Shown: positions 1-13,069, counted from the first letter of the stretch. The stretch: DNA of 64,000 nt from Epiperipatus broadwayi (GCA_028023455.1 JAQFVV010000030.1:3552501-3616500), one strand, 5' to 3'. Translations and numbers: made by a program. Notes: a model not told the origin generated them from the letters alone.

Positions 1-302
1 GTTCCTAAATTTTAAAATAGGCAAAAATACATACATGAATGCACACATATCCTAAATAATAAACTAAGGTTATGTTAATTATTTTAAAATCATTTTGAAA
101 TATATGATCTAAGCATAAATATTAATTTATTATTTCTAATACAAAATCATTTATACACATATAAAATATATATTTTATAATGTATTATAATTCATTAGCT
201 TCTGAGATAATATATGGATTTAAATAAAATATTAATCCTTGACATCATTTTTACTGCAAGTCTAAAAAAAAAAAATTGCTACTAATAAAAAAGTTACTAT
301 GC

Positions 303-378
303 GTATCAGTGTTATGAGATAGTGTGGAGAGTGGTAGGTCATGTGAAAGTCTGTGCTCATACTCTGTCTATTATATAT
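303..378 (+). repeat. Rep-A fragment (tRNA-like 3' module)
   Basis: It matches the 3' module shared by the Rep-A copies: GTATCAGTGTTATGAGATAG, then GTCATGTGAAAGTCTG, then a decayed B-box-like GTGCTCATACTC. The hammerhead half of the repeat is absent, so this is a truncated copy. Confidence 0.7.
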
Positions 379-1854
379 AATGATGACGTATTATAAATTT
401 TAACGATCCATTCATAAGGTATTCGATTTTATTAATATTATATTTGAAATAACGTAATAAAAATTTTAAATAAAATATTATTAAGTTTAGATCAGTCGCT
501 ACATATCACATTATATATATTGTAACCATATATTTTAGTATAAAATATAATAATTGATGTGACTGGTATAAAAATTTCTCTGTCTTCTTTTGGTGATTTG
601 ATTGGCTTGATTTGCACTTTGAACAGATTACTCTCTTATATTCAAAATAATTTATTAGAGAGAATGAGTAATATTTTGCCTTACTTGTTGTCTATATTAT
701 TTTAATAAATTTAAATTGCTTCTTTCCATATACTAATTCATATCAAAATGTTTAACTTTTTAAAAATTTTGACAACACATTAAATTTGGTAAAATATTAT
801 TAAAAATAATAATAATTTTTATTTGTTTAAAATGGTCTTAAAAATTATTTCATTGAATTAAAAAAAAACCCATTTTTCAACTAAATTTAATTATTAAAAA
901 TAAATACAGTAATTACGATTTTAATGTAAAAAAAAAGGAGCGTAATTAAAAAAAAAGATCTCTGATAGTGTTGTTGGAGGAAAAAAGAAAGAAAATGGTA
1001 AAAGGCAAATGGTTAAATATGATAGCTTATTTTAAAATAGTTAACAAGTAAACGGATTACCACAAAGTTTTCTATAAACGTAAAAATAACATAGTGGTAT
1101 TTAATAATAAGATGAATTGCTAAATTTAAAAGTCTGTTCAAGTCGCAACAGTGGTCAAATGCTAATAATAATTTTCCAATATTACATTTGAATATGGAGC
1201 TAGTTCAAAAGCAGAATTAATTGCAAGATTTTGGATGTTTTAAAATATTTATTATTCTACAATTTGGAAAAATTAAATAAGTTTTTAATTAAGAAGTTTT
1301 ATAAATATGAAAATTTCTTTAAAAAGAAGAAGTTTAAATTAAAGTAAAATGTTAAAGTTATTAACATAGTTTAATATTCCTTATAATTTTAATAAAAAAT
1401 ATAGTATTGATTGATATTTAACTTTGAATGCAGTAATATATTTGCTAGTTAATTTTTTTACATTTATAATAAAAAGTCTTCAAATAATTAATTAAAGCTA
1501 TTTTCTAATTTTATCGTCAGTTTGAATGATTAAATTAATTGCTATAATTAGTATTCCTAGATTTAAGTGGATAAATAAATATTAGCATGGATGTGATAAA
1601 CTTGGAACAGTTTTAATAGAGAAATGTAGAAATTAATAACTTATGAAAAAACATTTTCATTTAAACTCTGCGTGTCATGTTTTGGAATTGTTTCATGTTT
1701 ATGGAGCCACGTAAAATCGTTAATCTGATAGTGCTTATAATAACTAATACAAATGGATAAAATTACATGTATGGAATTCAACTATAATTGTAGCTATTAC
1801 TTCATATATTTATTGTTCGACACATTGTACATGGATTTCACGGATCATATTTGT

Positions 1855-1980
1855 AGTTATAAAATGCTATACAATTTAATTTGTGATACACACACCTGCT
1901 AGAATTCATGTATTGAACTATAAAATGCTATACATTTAATTTATATCACACACACACCCTGTTAGATTTTATGTATTTGA
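1855..1980. repeat. Two-copy ~61-bp tandem repeat
   Basis: TAAAATGCTATAC starts at 1860 and again at 1921, each time followed by a TTTAATTT..CACACAC.. stretch and an ATGTATT ending. The copies differ by small indels, so the duplication is not recent. No coding potential is seen. Confidence 0.7.
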
Positions 1981-2407
1981 TGAATAATGCATTACTTTAA
2001 TTTTATCGTTATATGAACTTGCATGTGAAGTTCATAAGTTATATTTTATTAAGTTTAAATTAATAGGGGTTGAATAAAATACTTATTCAAGAGAATAGCG
2101 CTTGCAAAAAAGCTTGAAAAGTACTAAATGAATTTATGAGATGTATCAATTTTTCATGAGGTATTTGTGAGTCTTTCAGATTTCTATTCCTATACTAATG
2201 TTACTTATATTATGTTACATATGTTTTATTTTAAGCAAGATAAGTTAGTACATTAGTTGTCCTGATTAGTGTAACATTTTATTATGCAAGAACCCACATT
2301 TGCTAAAATGTTAGTGTTTTCTGAATGGTCAGAATAACTGAGGAGGATGATTTTGCACTATAATGTGAAGTAAATAGTAATGTTGTTTTATAATGTTAAA
2401 AGGCATT

Positions 2408-2600
2408 AATCTGTGCCAGTGGTTAATCCGCAGATTACTTAATTGCCATTTTTTGTATTTTACACTCATTCCTGTGCTGGTGGTTAATCCGCGGAATTGT
2501 GTAATTATACTTATTACTTTATGATGGTGTATAAATCCACAAAGCGTTTAGTGTTATTTAATTCCTATGTGTAGATGAATGCATCCACAGGAATATGGTT
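2408..2600 (+). repeat. Degenerate ~50-62-bp tandem repeats with TAATCC cores
   Basis: CTGTGCCAGTGGTTAATCCG at 2411 and CTGTGCTGGTGGTTAATCCG at 2473 are clear copies, 62 bp apart. Weaker versions follow near 2524 (GATGGTGTATAAATCCACA) and 2571 (GTGTAGATGAATGCATCCAC). The shared core GGTTAATCC contains TAATCC, the site class bound by K50 homeodomains such as Otx and Bicoid. Whether it is regulatory is unknown. Confidence 0.55.
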
Positions 2601-4416
2601 TTACTTCATAGATATAAGTTGGGCAAAGTATTTTAGTTATTCTGCTAAATCATCTTCTTCCATTTGTAAGCTAATTTATAAGTTAGATCATTAAATTGTA
2701 GAGGAATTCTATTCAAGTTACCTCTAATTTTAACTGTTGTTGATTATTATTTACCTGAATGTAAGTTTAAATTTTCACTTTATTTAATGATTGCATTATA
2801 GCTAAATCCTACAGATATAATATTATTTATTATATTATTATAAGTTCACGGTATAGATTTATTGAATCTGGAAATGACATTAGATGTTTCATGAGTTGAT
2901 GTTGAATTTAGTATAATTTCCTCAATACATTCATTATATCAAATTGAAATATAAGGTATGATTAGGTTTTTAAAAACCGTACCTATGATATGTTATTGAA
3001 CGAAAGTCGATGGAATTATAATTTATTTATTTTATTTGTTTATTTATGTCTTTAATTATAACATTAGAATTAATTACTTATTATTCATAAATTTGTAAAT
3101 AAACATTGATTTATAATTAAACTTACTGTGCCGTTGCTATTTGTCATTCGTAAAATCAGAAATCATAAACCTTGGATAGAGCATACATTGAAGTACATAC
3201 TATCGTCAACATGATATAAGAGTTTAGTAATATTTTGAGAAAACATTTGGATGCTTTTCGTCTTTGGTAGTTTATGATGTGTAAGGTACAATAAATCCCA
3301 TTTACCTTTTCCATCATTTTAGCTTTGCGTAGTTGATTCTAGTATACAATACAAATTGATTATTAAACCTGTAAACAGATTTACCAGATAATGACATGAT
3401 TGAATATATTTACTTAACGTTTTTAAATTGTCATTTGTCAGTATAATAAGAGTCTCAGTGATATAGTAAACTATAAAAAAGAACCCAAGTATTTATGTTT
3501 ATTTATTGCAAAGCTTTACCTGGACTAGCATTTGTATTAAAAATCATAAGATGGTTTAAAATTTCATAATCTTATGTAGTTCCACAAATTATGCCATCTT
3601 GTACATGGTCAGCCATCGGGTCTCATACAATGAAAGTCGCAAATTAAAGTTTGAAAGATAATAACATTACATACTTATAATTTGTTTAATGTATTTTATC
3701 ATACTACTATGATAGGTCTTCGCGGTACACCCTGGCTGTGATCAAATTAAATCATAAAAAGTTTGTTATATCATTAGTTTGGTCTGTGGTAAGTTGCTCC
3801 AGATTTTGGTTGTGGTCTTTGGTGCATAATATAGATGGCATGATATGCTTTTGGTTACAGCTTTTAATAGCTAACAATGTGCAGCGGGAATTGATCGGTG
3901 ATCGAGGTTACAATTATTAGCGCACTTATGTTTTGGTGATATTATGTAGTTGGGACAACAATCGAACGGTTACAATATATATATATGACTTTATAAGAAA
4001 AGTAATATGAACAGAATTTAATTTAAAATGTGCCAATATTTATCCATATAATTTAAAGAATAAAGATATCCAAAATTGAGAACTAAATTGCTGAATTGGT
4101 GAAAGTCTTTCTTGTATCACTGTTACATTTGTAACCACCAATTTGGCTATTTAAAAAATAGTCATTAATAATTTGTAATGCTTTAACATGATGTGCCAAT
4201 TTAATCTAATTATTTCATGTCCTTCTGTAAATGGTTACCTGTCATCTAAGTTCTATAATTTAAAGCTATGACAGCTATTTGAGTAAAAGAAAGGGAGATT
4301 TTGTGAAGCAGAGTAACAAAATAAATAAAAATGAAAATGAGTTTTCATCAATGTTTTCTAACATGTTAATAAATATTATTTGTTTTATATTTGTGTTTAA
4401 GTGGGTTTTTTAACTT

Positions 4417-4538
4417 AAACAAATCTGAACTGTCAAGTGTTGGTGGCTGAGTGGTTAGCACAGCTCCCTTATAAGCAATTGTCCTGGGGTTCGCTTCCCG
4501 GCTGATGCTTTGACACATAAAAAAAACAAATCTGAACT
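4417..4538 (+). mobile_element. tRNA-derived SINE with 15-bp target-site duplication
   Basis: The insert is about 92 bp. An A box (TGGCTGAGTGGTTAG, as in class II Ser/Leu-type tRNAs) is at about 4444 and a B box (GGGTTCGCTTCCC) at about 4487, followed by a short A-rich tail. It is bounded by the direct repeat AAACAAATCTGAACT at 4417-4431 and 4524-4538, a target-site duplication of the LINE-mobilised type. Intact Pol III boxes and an unchanged duplication suggest a fairly young insertion. It lacks a proper acceptor stem, so it is not a functional tRNA gene. Confidence 0.88.
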
Positions 4539-6240
4539 ACAATAACAATTATGTAACCACATGCCTGAAAGGAGTGACAATGCTGACTAAATCATGGGAA
4601 ATAAAATTGGATATTTATTAACCTTCTGGTGTCAAGATCAGCTGAGAATTTAGGATATATAGGTCAAAATAAAAATAGGTAAGAGAACTATTAATTTATA
4701 TAATGTACCATATGGTGATTAGAATGAATTAAGAACAAAGCCTTCTTTGTGAGTTCCAGAATGTTCTGCAATCAGCAGATGACATCCACAAAAATGCTGA
4801 TGAGAAGTATATCCCAAGGAAAGTAAAAATATTCAAATTCATACCTTTAAGTTTTACATATAGATTGATTTCGATCCTGAATTATAAAATAGCTAAATAT
4901 CCTCAGTCAGAAAAGTGGACTATAAGAGGTTCTAACCAGTAGCAGGTTATAACAATTTATATGCGTACATCTGTGTGACAACAAATAGTTTGCTGTCAAC
5001 TAAATGAAAAAATCTTTAAAAAAAACTAATAACCATTACTTACGTTCTAGTGGTTGTATCCGCTATGACTATGTGATTATTCATATGAGATATAAAAGAA
5101 ATATGTGTTACGAGTTGATTGACTAAATTTAAAACCAAATAAACGTATGACTTTCCTTCTCAAGTGCCTGAAACTTTTAATCGAGACATTGATTGAAAGC
5201 ATAAAGTATGTGGATGCTTCATTCCTATTTTATATTTGCTCTCATGGTTGACAAAAATATACGATTCTCATATTCTAGAGTCGGTAATTTTTTTGCCCAA
5301 AGCAGAGTTAGTGATCGGTGCTTAGAGGATGTTAAAAATTATTGGATTATGGATTTAAATTACCATTTAATGCTAATCTTTTATTTAGTAAATCAGTTTT
5401 AAACAAAAGAAAGTTGCCTGGATTGAAAAAAGAATGATTTAATATTAAATGGAATCTTGTCGCCTTTTTGAGGTGAAAATAAAAAACAAAGAAACAATCA
5501 ATTTAAAAAGTGCAATATTCTTTACAATAAATATTGGGAATAAGTGAGATTTATTCATGATATTTAAAGTTGCAAGATTAATATCAAAGGTTAATTGAAG
5601 ATATTGCGTATATACCCCTATAAATCTCATTCATATGGGAAGTAGAGGATTTTTATATAGATACACAGAGTATTTTTAATCAGATTACATAACATTTTAA
5701 TTCTTTTCAGACAATATTTTCACTTTAAAACTGAAAAATAATTGAACGATTATGAAGTACTGTTTGTAAATTTTGATTTAGGATCAGGAATTACTCAACA
5801 TGCCGACTTGTGAAATTTGTAAAAAAAAGATCTACATAATTTTAACTTAATTTTTATTAATAGAATATATATATATATCAAGACTGTAATGCACTTAATA
5901 TATTTAAGATAGGAAGTAGTTATCGATTGATATAAAATAACACGTATATGAATACTAAGCTAAAGCGATAAAACAGTTGTATTCTTAAACTTTGTAAATA
6001 CTCCAATAAATATGAGCTAAAACTTGCAAATCATTTTAAGATTTGATTAGGTATTAAAAAGATAATTGATACTTTACTAGTGACTGCTAAATATAGAGAT
6101 GTATATTAAAAAGCAATTCACCAATAAATTTTCAAGTGAGAAGAAAATATATATAAAAAAAAAGTAATGTTTAAAACATTTTTAAATAATATATATATAT
6201 GGGAAATGAATATCTGAAATGCCCTTGTTTTTCAATTTTG
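4539..6240. other. AT-rich non-coding stretch
   Basis: Nothing recognisable on either strand. Short open frames such as the 64-codon one at 5208-5402 show no motif and are expected by chance. A few short AT dinucleotide tracts occur. Confidence 0.5.
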
Positions 6241-6570
6241 TTGTCATATCGATAGTGACCATAAGTCATTCTAAACGTGCTATTATCAGACTTTCAATGA
6301 TATGGATGACTGAAGAATTGGAGTGGAAAAGATTGAAACCTGTCCATTAAAGTTTGAAGATTTGCTATCTTAATATAAACTAATTATATAAGTGTGTGTA
6401 GGAGATAATGATCCAGACCAACTGATGAGTGCTGGACAAGCATATTGGAAATCATTTATCTTTTTCACATGTATGTGGTCAAGTGTATTGGCTGAATAAA
6501 ATGGAGTACATGATTGAAGGAAATTGAAAGTCTGAGTTTAAATCCCCTCTAATTGCATCTAAAGTATATA
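6241..6570 (+). repeat. Rep-A copy, hammerhead deleted
   Basis: It carries the Rep-A body (TCAGACTTTCAATGATATGG, GTCCATTAAAG, GATTTGCTATCTTAATATAA), then ACCAACTGATGAGTGCTGG at 6418. The GAA and helix III part is missing: sequence jumps from AAGCAT straight to ATTGGA, so the ribozyme is dead by deletion. The tRNA-like 3' module ends in GTCTGAGTTTAAATCCCC. The next copy follows in direct orientation about 421 bp downstream. Confidence 0.85.
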
Positions 6571-6635
6571 TACTAGTATTTAAATATTACAGATTTAGCC
6601 TGTATTCATTCCATCCCTCTGTGTATTCAAATGGT

Positions 6636-6992
6636 CTTAAGGTTCTACATATGAGGGGTCAGAATGACTTACAGTTAACATCTGTATGACAACAAAATTG
6701 GCAAGCAAGACTCTGAACATGCCAGCAGCAGATTTTTAATGATATGGATGGGTGAAGAATTGAAGAGTGGAGAAGATTGAAGACTTGTCCATTAACTGAG
6801 CTCTGGTTATATATATGAGTGGGAGATGATAATCTGGATCAAACGATGAATGCTGGTTCAGCTCAATATATATATATTGGAGATTGTTTATCATTTTCAT
6901 GATATGTTGTCATGTGTATCAATTATATAAGATGGAGTGGATAACTAAAGGGAACTTGAAAATCTGAGTTCAAATCCCCTCTAAATACTGAT
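6636..6992 (+). repeat. Rep-A copy, second of a direct pair
   Basis: Starts with the 5' motif TATGAGGGGTCAGAATGACTT and runs through the same body as the upstream copy to the B-box-like GAGTTCAAATCCCC. The hammerhead core is damaged: CTGATGA has become CGATGA near 6844 and GAA is changed. With the preceding copy it forms a tandem pair in which the tRNA-like module of copy 1 lies upstream of the hammerhead position of copy 2. Confidence 0.85.
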
Positions 6993-7209
6993 ATAAATAT
7001 AATTATTATTGGCAAAAAAAATCAAGATAGGCTCCAATAATTACAAAATTTTTAAAAAAAAATTAAATATTTTAAATAAAATGGTGGTGACACAAATCAT
7101 TTAAATCTATGAGAATCGTTAATAGCATTATTATCGAAACCATCTTAAAAGAAAAAGAATTTAAAAAAATATTGTGTGCCAAATGTCTAAATGATAAAGA
7201 TATATAAAA

Positions 7210-7506
<297 letters not shown>

Positions 7507-7617
7507 TTAAGGTGGAGGGAAGAGAGAGATATTAGACAATTCATTTGCAAAAGACTACTCAAACCAACCAAAAGAACAAGATGAATTTAACTTCCAAATA
7601 TTAAGAGAAGTTATAAA

Positions 7618-7760
7618 AAGAATCAATGAATATGTAGATATAATAAACACCTCCACACTTCCACAATTCTTTTCAAATTCATATAAATAAAGACACAATA
7701 AAAGACAAATGACTCCCAAGATGCATTTTGTGCTGAACCAGCAGCACTTATCAGTTGACA
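7618..7760 (-). repeat. Divergent Rep-A-like copy
   Basis: On the minus strand it shows TCAACTGATAAGTGCTGCTG, then GGTTCAGCACAAAATGCATC, in the order and spacing of the Rep-A hammerhead. The core is altered (CTGATAA for CTGATGA, AAA for GAA) and the helix III segment is ATGCAT, still a palindrome. It may belong to a separate subfamily. Confidence 0.5.
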
Positions 7761-7875
7761 CAAGTCACTAGCACTCATCACTTTAGTACCGGATATTGTC
7801 AAATTCTGAAAAATATTTATTAAAATGGCCAGCAGATTAGATTTTATTAAGATACTCAAAAAATATTATCATTAA

Positions 7876-8032
7876 TAAATGTTTATCTTTTCAATGTGTG
7901 TGTGATCAAGGGTATCAGCAGTATGAGATAGCATGGATAATTGAGGGTCATGTGAAAGTCCGAGTTCAACCTCCTATACATTACATATTGGAATGCAGGT
8001 ATAAAAAAACCTATACTATAGAAAAAGTTCAT
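7876..8032 (+). repeat. Rep-A 3' module
   Basis: Contains TTATCTTTTCAATGTGTGTG, ATCAGCAGTATGAGATAGCA, GTGAAAGTCCGAGTTCAACC and the tail that ends GGTATAAAAAAACC. The hammerhead half is missing. Confidence 0.8.
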
Positions 8033-8875
8033 ATACTAATAAGGATGTAGATAGGAAGGGGGAGAGTGGAGTATAAATCTCCAAAAAATTTACAGTAGTA
8101 TGTTGTGAATAAAAATGAATTTTATTTAAGTCGTCTGGATTTTGCAAATAAATACTTCAAAGATTCAGACTGTGTCACATAAAACAAAAAATAAAGGTAA
8201 ATATTGAAAAATCTAAGATAATGTTGTAATCATACATTTATTTAACTTAAGTAATATTTACTAAGGCTGTAAACCTCAAAAATATAATGTTCTAAAGTAA
8301 CGTTTTAAAAATAAAGAGAGTGAGAAAATATTGATAGTAATAAATATAAAAATGTTAATAACTATAATTCTAGCTATCCATTATTAACATGCATAAAAGC
8401 GCAATAAATAAAATTAACTATAGAATTGAAATTGTTTGAAAAGTTTTTGATAAAAGTAACTTAATATTAAAAGAAATTAGCCTATATTTCTGGAAAGAAT
8501 TATTTTAAATAAATTTGACGTGATAGTTTTTACAAATGAATTTGCATCTTGGGCATTTAATTGAAAAGCAGTACAAAGATTTTAGATTACCCAATGAAGT
8601 ATGAAAAGATATATATCCAGGAAATAAATAGGGGAAAGGCCAGCAGATACCATTGATATTATCGAAATAATTTTAAAAGCTGAAATTGCAATGGTCAAAA
8701 CATATTTCTAAACGAGGTAATATTAGATAAATAATTAAAGTCTTAAACCGAATTTCAAGAAATGTCTGTAAGCCTTAGAATGTTATGTGTAAGATGATGG
8801 AAAAGGTAAACATATTACTAACATGACTTGGAGAATCATTAGAGAAACCTTTGTTTAGTTTTGAAAATAATTTAC

Positions 8876-9268
8876 ATAAGATGTGACATGTTGGACTATT
8901 TCCATCATTTATGAGTGAATGTTGAATGTATAGAAAATTTTAAACTTTATTTAAACTTTCCAAATACAAACAACTTATTAGTAATAACACACAGATAGAC
9001 AATACAGGTTAGTAATTACACAACGTTTCAAATAGTATTATTCTCCACTCTTCTTCAGGTGTTGCTGGACTATATTCACAATGACAATATTCGCTTAGAA
9101 GTTGAACTCACACCTTTAGATTCTTGAATATCGAATTTAAGGCAGACGCTCTACCAACTGAACTAAAATTTTAAAATTTTTTATACATTCAACATTCACA
9201 CATAAATGATGGAAACAGACCAATATATCACATCTTATAATATACCATCATTACAAACTTTCAGATAA
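8876..9268 (-). repeat. Rep-T copy with inverted ends (tRNA-like plus hammerhead-like)
   Basis: On the minus strand a tRNA-like head reads GTTCAGTTGGTAGAGCGTCT (A box) and GTGAGTTCAACTTC (B box), followed by a hammerhead-like segment at 9018-9062. The tail runs to GTTGGACTATTTCC at about 8893 on the plus strand. A short inverted copy of the same tail lies at 9183-9236, so the outer ~55 bp form imperfect inverted repeats. The same sequence ends both PLE arms at 38.7 and 41.7 kb. Confidence 0.75.
9018..9062 (-). ncRNA. Hammerhead-like motif in Rep-T
   Basis: In minus-strand order: ACAC, CTGAAGA, a 22-nt weakly paired helix II region, GAA, the palindrome ACGT, U17, then GTGT. The core residues C3-U4-G5-A6-N-G8-A9 and G12-A13-A14 are all present, and helix I (ACAC/GTGT) pairs over 4 bp. 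Helix II is weak, and ACGT leaves no loop, so it could only form between two molecules. It may be a degenerate PLE hammerhead. Confidence 0.45.
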
Positions 9269-9504
9269 ATAATTTACATATTTTTTAATAGCTATTGATA
9301 AAAAAGTGGTGTTATCTATAAAGTAATTGTTGTCCCATACAGAAAAGATTGAATAAAATTAAAAAGCTTTTTCTGAAAAAATTAAGTGCTTTGTAAATAT
9401 TATAAAATTAAAATACATTTTCTAATCAATTCTGACATGAGTATGTATAATTAATTATGTTTCAACAAACAAGTTGTATTGTGTTTACATATATACAACC
9501 TTGG

Positions 9505-9862
9505 TACTAACAAGGGCTTTGAATGTTCCATCATCAGATTTTCAATGAAGTGGAAGGCTGAAGAGTTGTGAGTTGGAATAGTTTGAAGCCTGTCCATTAA
9601 AGTATGAAGATTGGCTATCTTAATATAAAGCTGAGCACTGATTATATATATGTGTGTGAGGATAGTAATCTAGACCAACTGATGATTGCTGGTTTAGCAT
9701 GAAATATGTATATTGGTGATTATTTTTCTTTTCAACATGTGTGTGATCAGGTGGGTCAGCAATATGAGATGGCACTGAGAGTAATGTCTCGTGTGAAAGT
9801 CTGAGTTCGAATCCTGCTTATATTATATATATAAATGCAGGTTTATGCCTGTGCAATGTATT
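9505..9862 (+). repeat. Near-complete Rep-A copy
   Basis: It runs from the CATCATCAGATTTTC block through GTCCATTAAAGTATGAAG and an intact hammerhead (9674-9717) to the tRNA-like module. The B box is well preserved as GAGTTCGAATCCTG. The tail reads AAATGCAGGTTTATGCCTGT. It stands alone in direct orientation. Confidence 0.88.
9674..9717 (+). ncRNA. Minimal hammerhead ribozyme (Rep-A), core intact
   Basis: Helix I is ACCAA (9674-9678) with TTGGT (9713-9717), 5 bp. The core CTGATGA is at 9679-9685. Helix II pairs TGCT with AGCA in 9686-9700. GAA is at 9701-9703. Helix III is ATATGTAT (9704-9711), self-complementary apart from a T-G wobble. The cleavage position would be A9712. All conserved catalytic-core residues are present. 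Self-cleavage is inferred from structure, not shown. Confidence 0.8.
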
Positions 9863-11332
9863 AATATATAAAATTTGTAGATTCGACGGTTTGACATAGA
9901 CTTTAAAACCATAAAATGCAAATAGATATTTCACTGTATATTAATACTAAGGTTAACATGAACTCAATAACCCCCCATAAACTCACATTAAAAAAAATAT
10001 GCATTATTTCTGGTAAAATGAAGATACTATTTTTTTTATAAATAATAAGGCATCTGATTTTAAACATCTCACTATTTTATCATAACAGGAAGTCATAAGA
10101 GAGTTAAAATGCGATTTATTGGAGTATAATATTTTCACCCAGACTTTATCAAAAAATTATTGAACAATTTATTTTAATATATATAAAAAGTTCTGTTTCA
10201 ATGTCTGTAATTAAAAACATGTTAATTAGAATATGCAATCAATTTTGACTTATTTTTAATCGAGATTTCTAATATGCAATTCGTAATAGACTTCTGAGAA
10301 ATAATGAATGCTTGGGAATTCATAAGAAATTCAAGCGTCGGAAATGATCGTGTAGTCACAATCCACGAACTTTGAACTCCACAACCCACAACTCATCTAA
10401 ACTTTTATATGTATATATAAAAAAGTAAATAATGGGTAGTGATAATAAATAAGCAGTGAGAAACGTTGCTCATTTAAATTATTTAATTGGGCTTGTGGAA
10501 TGTAGTAATCAATATTCTATTTATACATGAGTCAATAAGATTTAATTAATTAAAATATAAAAAAAAAGAGAAAACTTAACTTTGATAAATTACTTTTATG
10601 AATAGAGTTAGAAACACTAATTAATATAAACAATTACGTTAACAATATAAACATTGAAGCTTTCTAATAGAATTTGCTGTACTGGAAGAAAATTACAAGC
10701 TTAATTCTCAGTTATACTTTAACTACTAAGATTAGATTAAAATAATTATCTCAAAAAATATCAATCAATTAATATTCATTGATATTGTAATGATAATTAA
10801 TTTGGCTAAATTATTAGTAATTATTATTTAAAGTATTTCTCAAATCAAGTAAATTAATAATATAAATGATAATTTACAATCCATCACCCCCTCCCATATT
10901 CTATGGCAATAGTCATAAATAAATACAGCATAATAATTCTTTTAACATTTATTTTATACAAATTATTTAAACTCCACCCTTCTTGTTTGAATCTATTTAT
11001 TTCTTTTAAATTCAACACTATTTAATTTATTCATTTATTTTACACTTACATTTATAATGAATATTTAATTCATCCTTTTTAGTCCCATTCTTATTTAAAT
11101 TTACATATACATTACCCGTTTTTAAACATCTCTACAGCTGTGAAATGGTGCAGCTTTATTTTTTTTTTAAATTTGATTCCTTTTTTTTAAAAAAAAGAGA
11201 GCATCAAATTTTCAAATTAAAAATTAGTAAGTGAATGTTTTTTAAGAATGTATGTAGAAGGTATTAATTTCTGTAAAATGTTAATTAAAAAAATTAAACG
11301 TATAGATAAATATTAAAAGTAAATAATTAGAG
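9863..11332. other. AT-rich non-coding stretch
   Basis: No motif, RNA gene or dispersed repeat is recognised in this interval on either strand. Confidence 0.5.
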
Positions 11333-11515
11333 GGATTTGAACCCAGACTTTCAAACTTCCTTTAATTATCCATTCTATCTTATACAACTGATACCCATAA
11401 TCACATACCTGTGAAAAAGATAAATGATCTCCAATATACGTATATGTGTGTGAGATGATGATCCGAACCAACTGATGGGTGGTGGTTCAGCATGAAATAC
11501 ATATATTGGAGATTT
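11333..11515. repeat. Head-to-head Rep-A pair, truncated
   Basis: A minus-strand 3' module (11333-11440; reverse of GAACCCAGACTTTCAAACTT) abuts a plus-strand hammerhead segment (11437-11515). The plus arm has ACCAA at 11467, CTGATGG at 11472-11478 (A9 changed to G), GAA, ATACATAT and TTGGA. Loss of A9 should abolish or strongly reduce cleavage. Confidence 0.75.
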
Positions 11516-13060
11516 TTTTTTTGCTTGCTGTACAACAGGGGTGGCCAACAAGTCATAACATTTTATTAAAGAAGACAAAATTAAGAAAAAATATTCATAT
11601 AGATTTATAATAAGCATGAATACAACATTTTATGAAATCTTCCTGTATTCAAATCCCTCTTAGTAGATTGAATCAAAATTCCAAACTTTTGATTGATGAG
11701 TTATAGAATCAGCAGTAAAATATATATTTGTTTTTCAAAATTATACCTGTTTTAGTTTAGTTTTTAAAATGTAAATTAATAATTTGTCAGGTTATTAAAG
11801 TAAACAACCTTATTTAAAAAATAAATGTCTATTTATAATTGATAAAAAAATCTATAGCAGTAAAACATAGGATTGACATCCAATTATAAATTGCAGCCAT
11901 ACATCATTGATTTCTTTGTACATATTTTCTATTAAATATTTTTTATTAAAATATGAATTATTGTTCTAAAATAATTAATATTTTACAAAGATTTTGTCAA
12001 AAAATAATAGATATGTAAAATAAGATTAGGAAATATGTTTTAATTTCTGAAATCAAAACTAAGAAATATAACTGTCAAAATCATTGACAATCACTCTCTT
12101 GTGGAAAGATAAAAAAACAACCAATCATTTCTTCAGAATCATTGTTATTTGCTTAAATTTAAATATTATTGATTTATTAATTGTAAAAAATTTCTGAAGG
12201 TGGCAGCATTATTTACTATGGGTTTTTTTTCAATAAAATTAAATTAAATTTGGAAAAACAGCATTAAATATAGCAGTTAGATAATGAGTTAAAGCCACAT
12301 ACAAATTAGTCAGTCCATGCTGTTATATGATTAAAGAAGACAAAATTAAGAAAAATTATTTGTATAGATTTACAAGTATGGATACAAAAGATGACAGTCG
12401 TTAAAATTTTGTAAATGATAAATATAATACATATAAAAAAAATCTGATTTACAACAAAATCAATTTCTTAAATTATATAAAGATGTATGAATACAACCTA
12501 AAAATATTAAATATATACTTTATAATTGTAATAAATCTGTATTAAATTATAACATTTTCATTCAAAATGATTATTATGACAATAGTAACAATAGTTGAAA
12601 TAAAAATATTATATATGAATAAAAAACAAAAATTGTATTAATGAACATATAAATATGGAATGATCAAATACTAAAAGTCTAGAAAAATTGATAAGTAATT
12701 ATAAATTAAGAGATGACATAAAATACAAAAAATTGTATATAAAATTAATTGTGTCCATTGCAATATGATTTACTATAGTCATGCAGGGTAACAGGTAGAG
12801 GTAAATTAAAACAATGCAATTAATAGGTAAGATGATAAATCTGCTTTATACATTTACTATTTAATATTATGGGCATAAAATAGAAGCTACAAAAATATTA
12901 AACTTTTAAATTACATTAAAATCCAAAAATATATATATATGAAATATATTGTATTAAGCATAAGTTAAATAATTGTATAAATATTTATAAAACTTCAATG
13001 AATTTCATTAATAACTGGTCAATTAAAAATAAGTGGAAAATTATAGTATATTTAAAGCTA
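11516..13060. other. AT-rich non-coding stretch
   Basis: No coding or repeat signature is recognised beyond short A/T homopolymers. Confidence 0.5.
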
Positions 13061-13069
13061 CAAAAAACC

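Larger units (their letters stand above)
1..4416. other. AT-rich stretch with no recognisable gene
   Basis: No open frame here shows a recognisable domain or composition distinct from AT-rich background. It holds a Rep-A fragment near 303 and two small sets of degenerate tandem repeats (1855-1980 and 2408-2600), listed separately. The rest looks like unique non-coding or deeply decayed DNA. The stretch is poorer in dispersed repeats than the remainder of the window. Confidence 0.6.

Noticed and set aside
4441-4500. tRNA gene candidate (A and B boxes present)
   Set aside because: There is no acceptor stem and it has flanking target-site duplications and an A-rich tail; it is a SINE, as is the copy at 48.35 kb.
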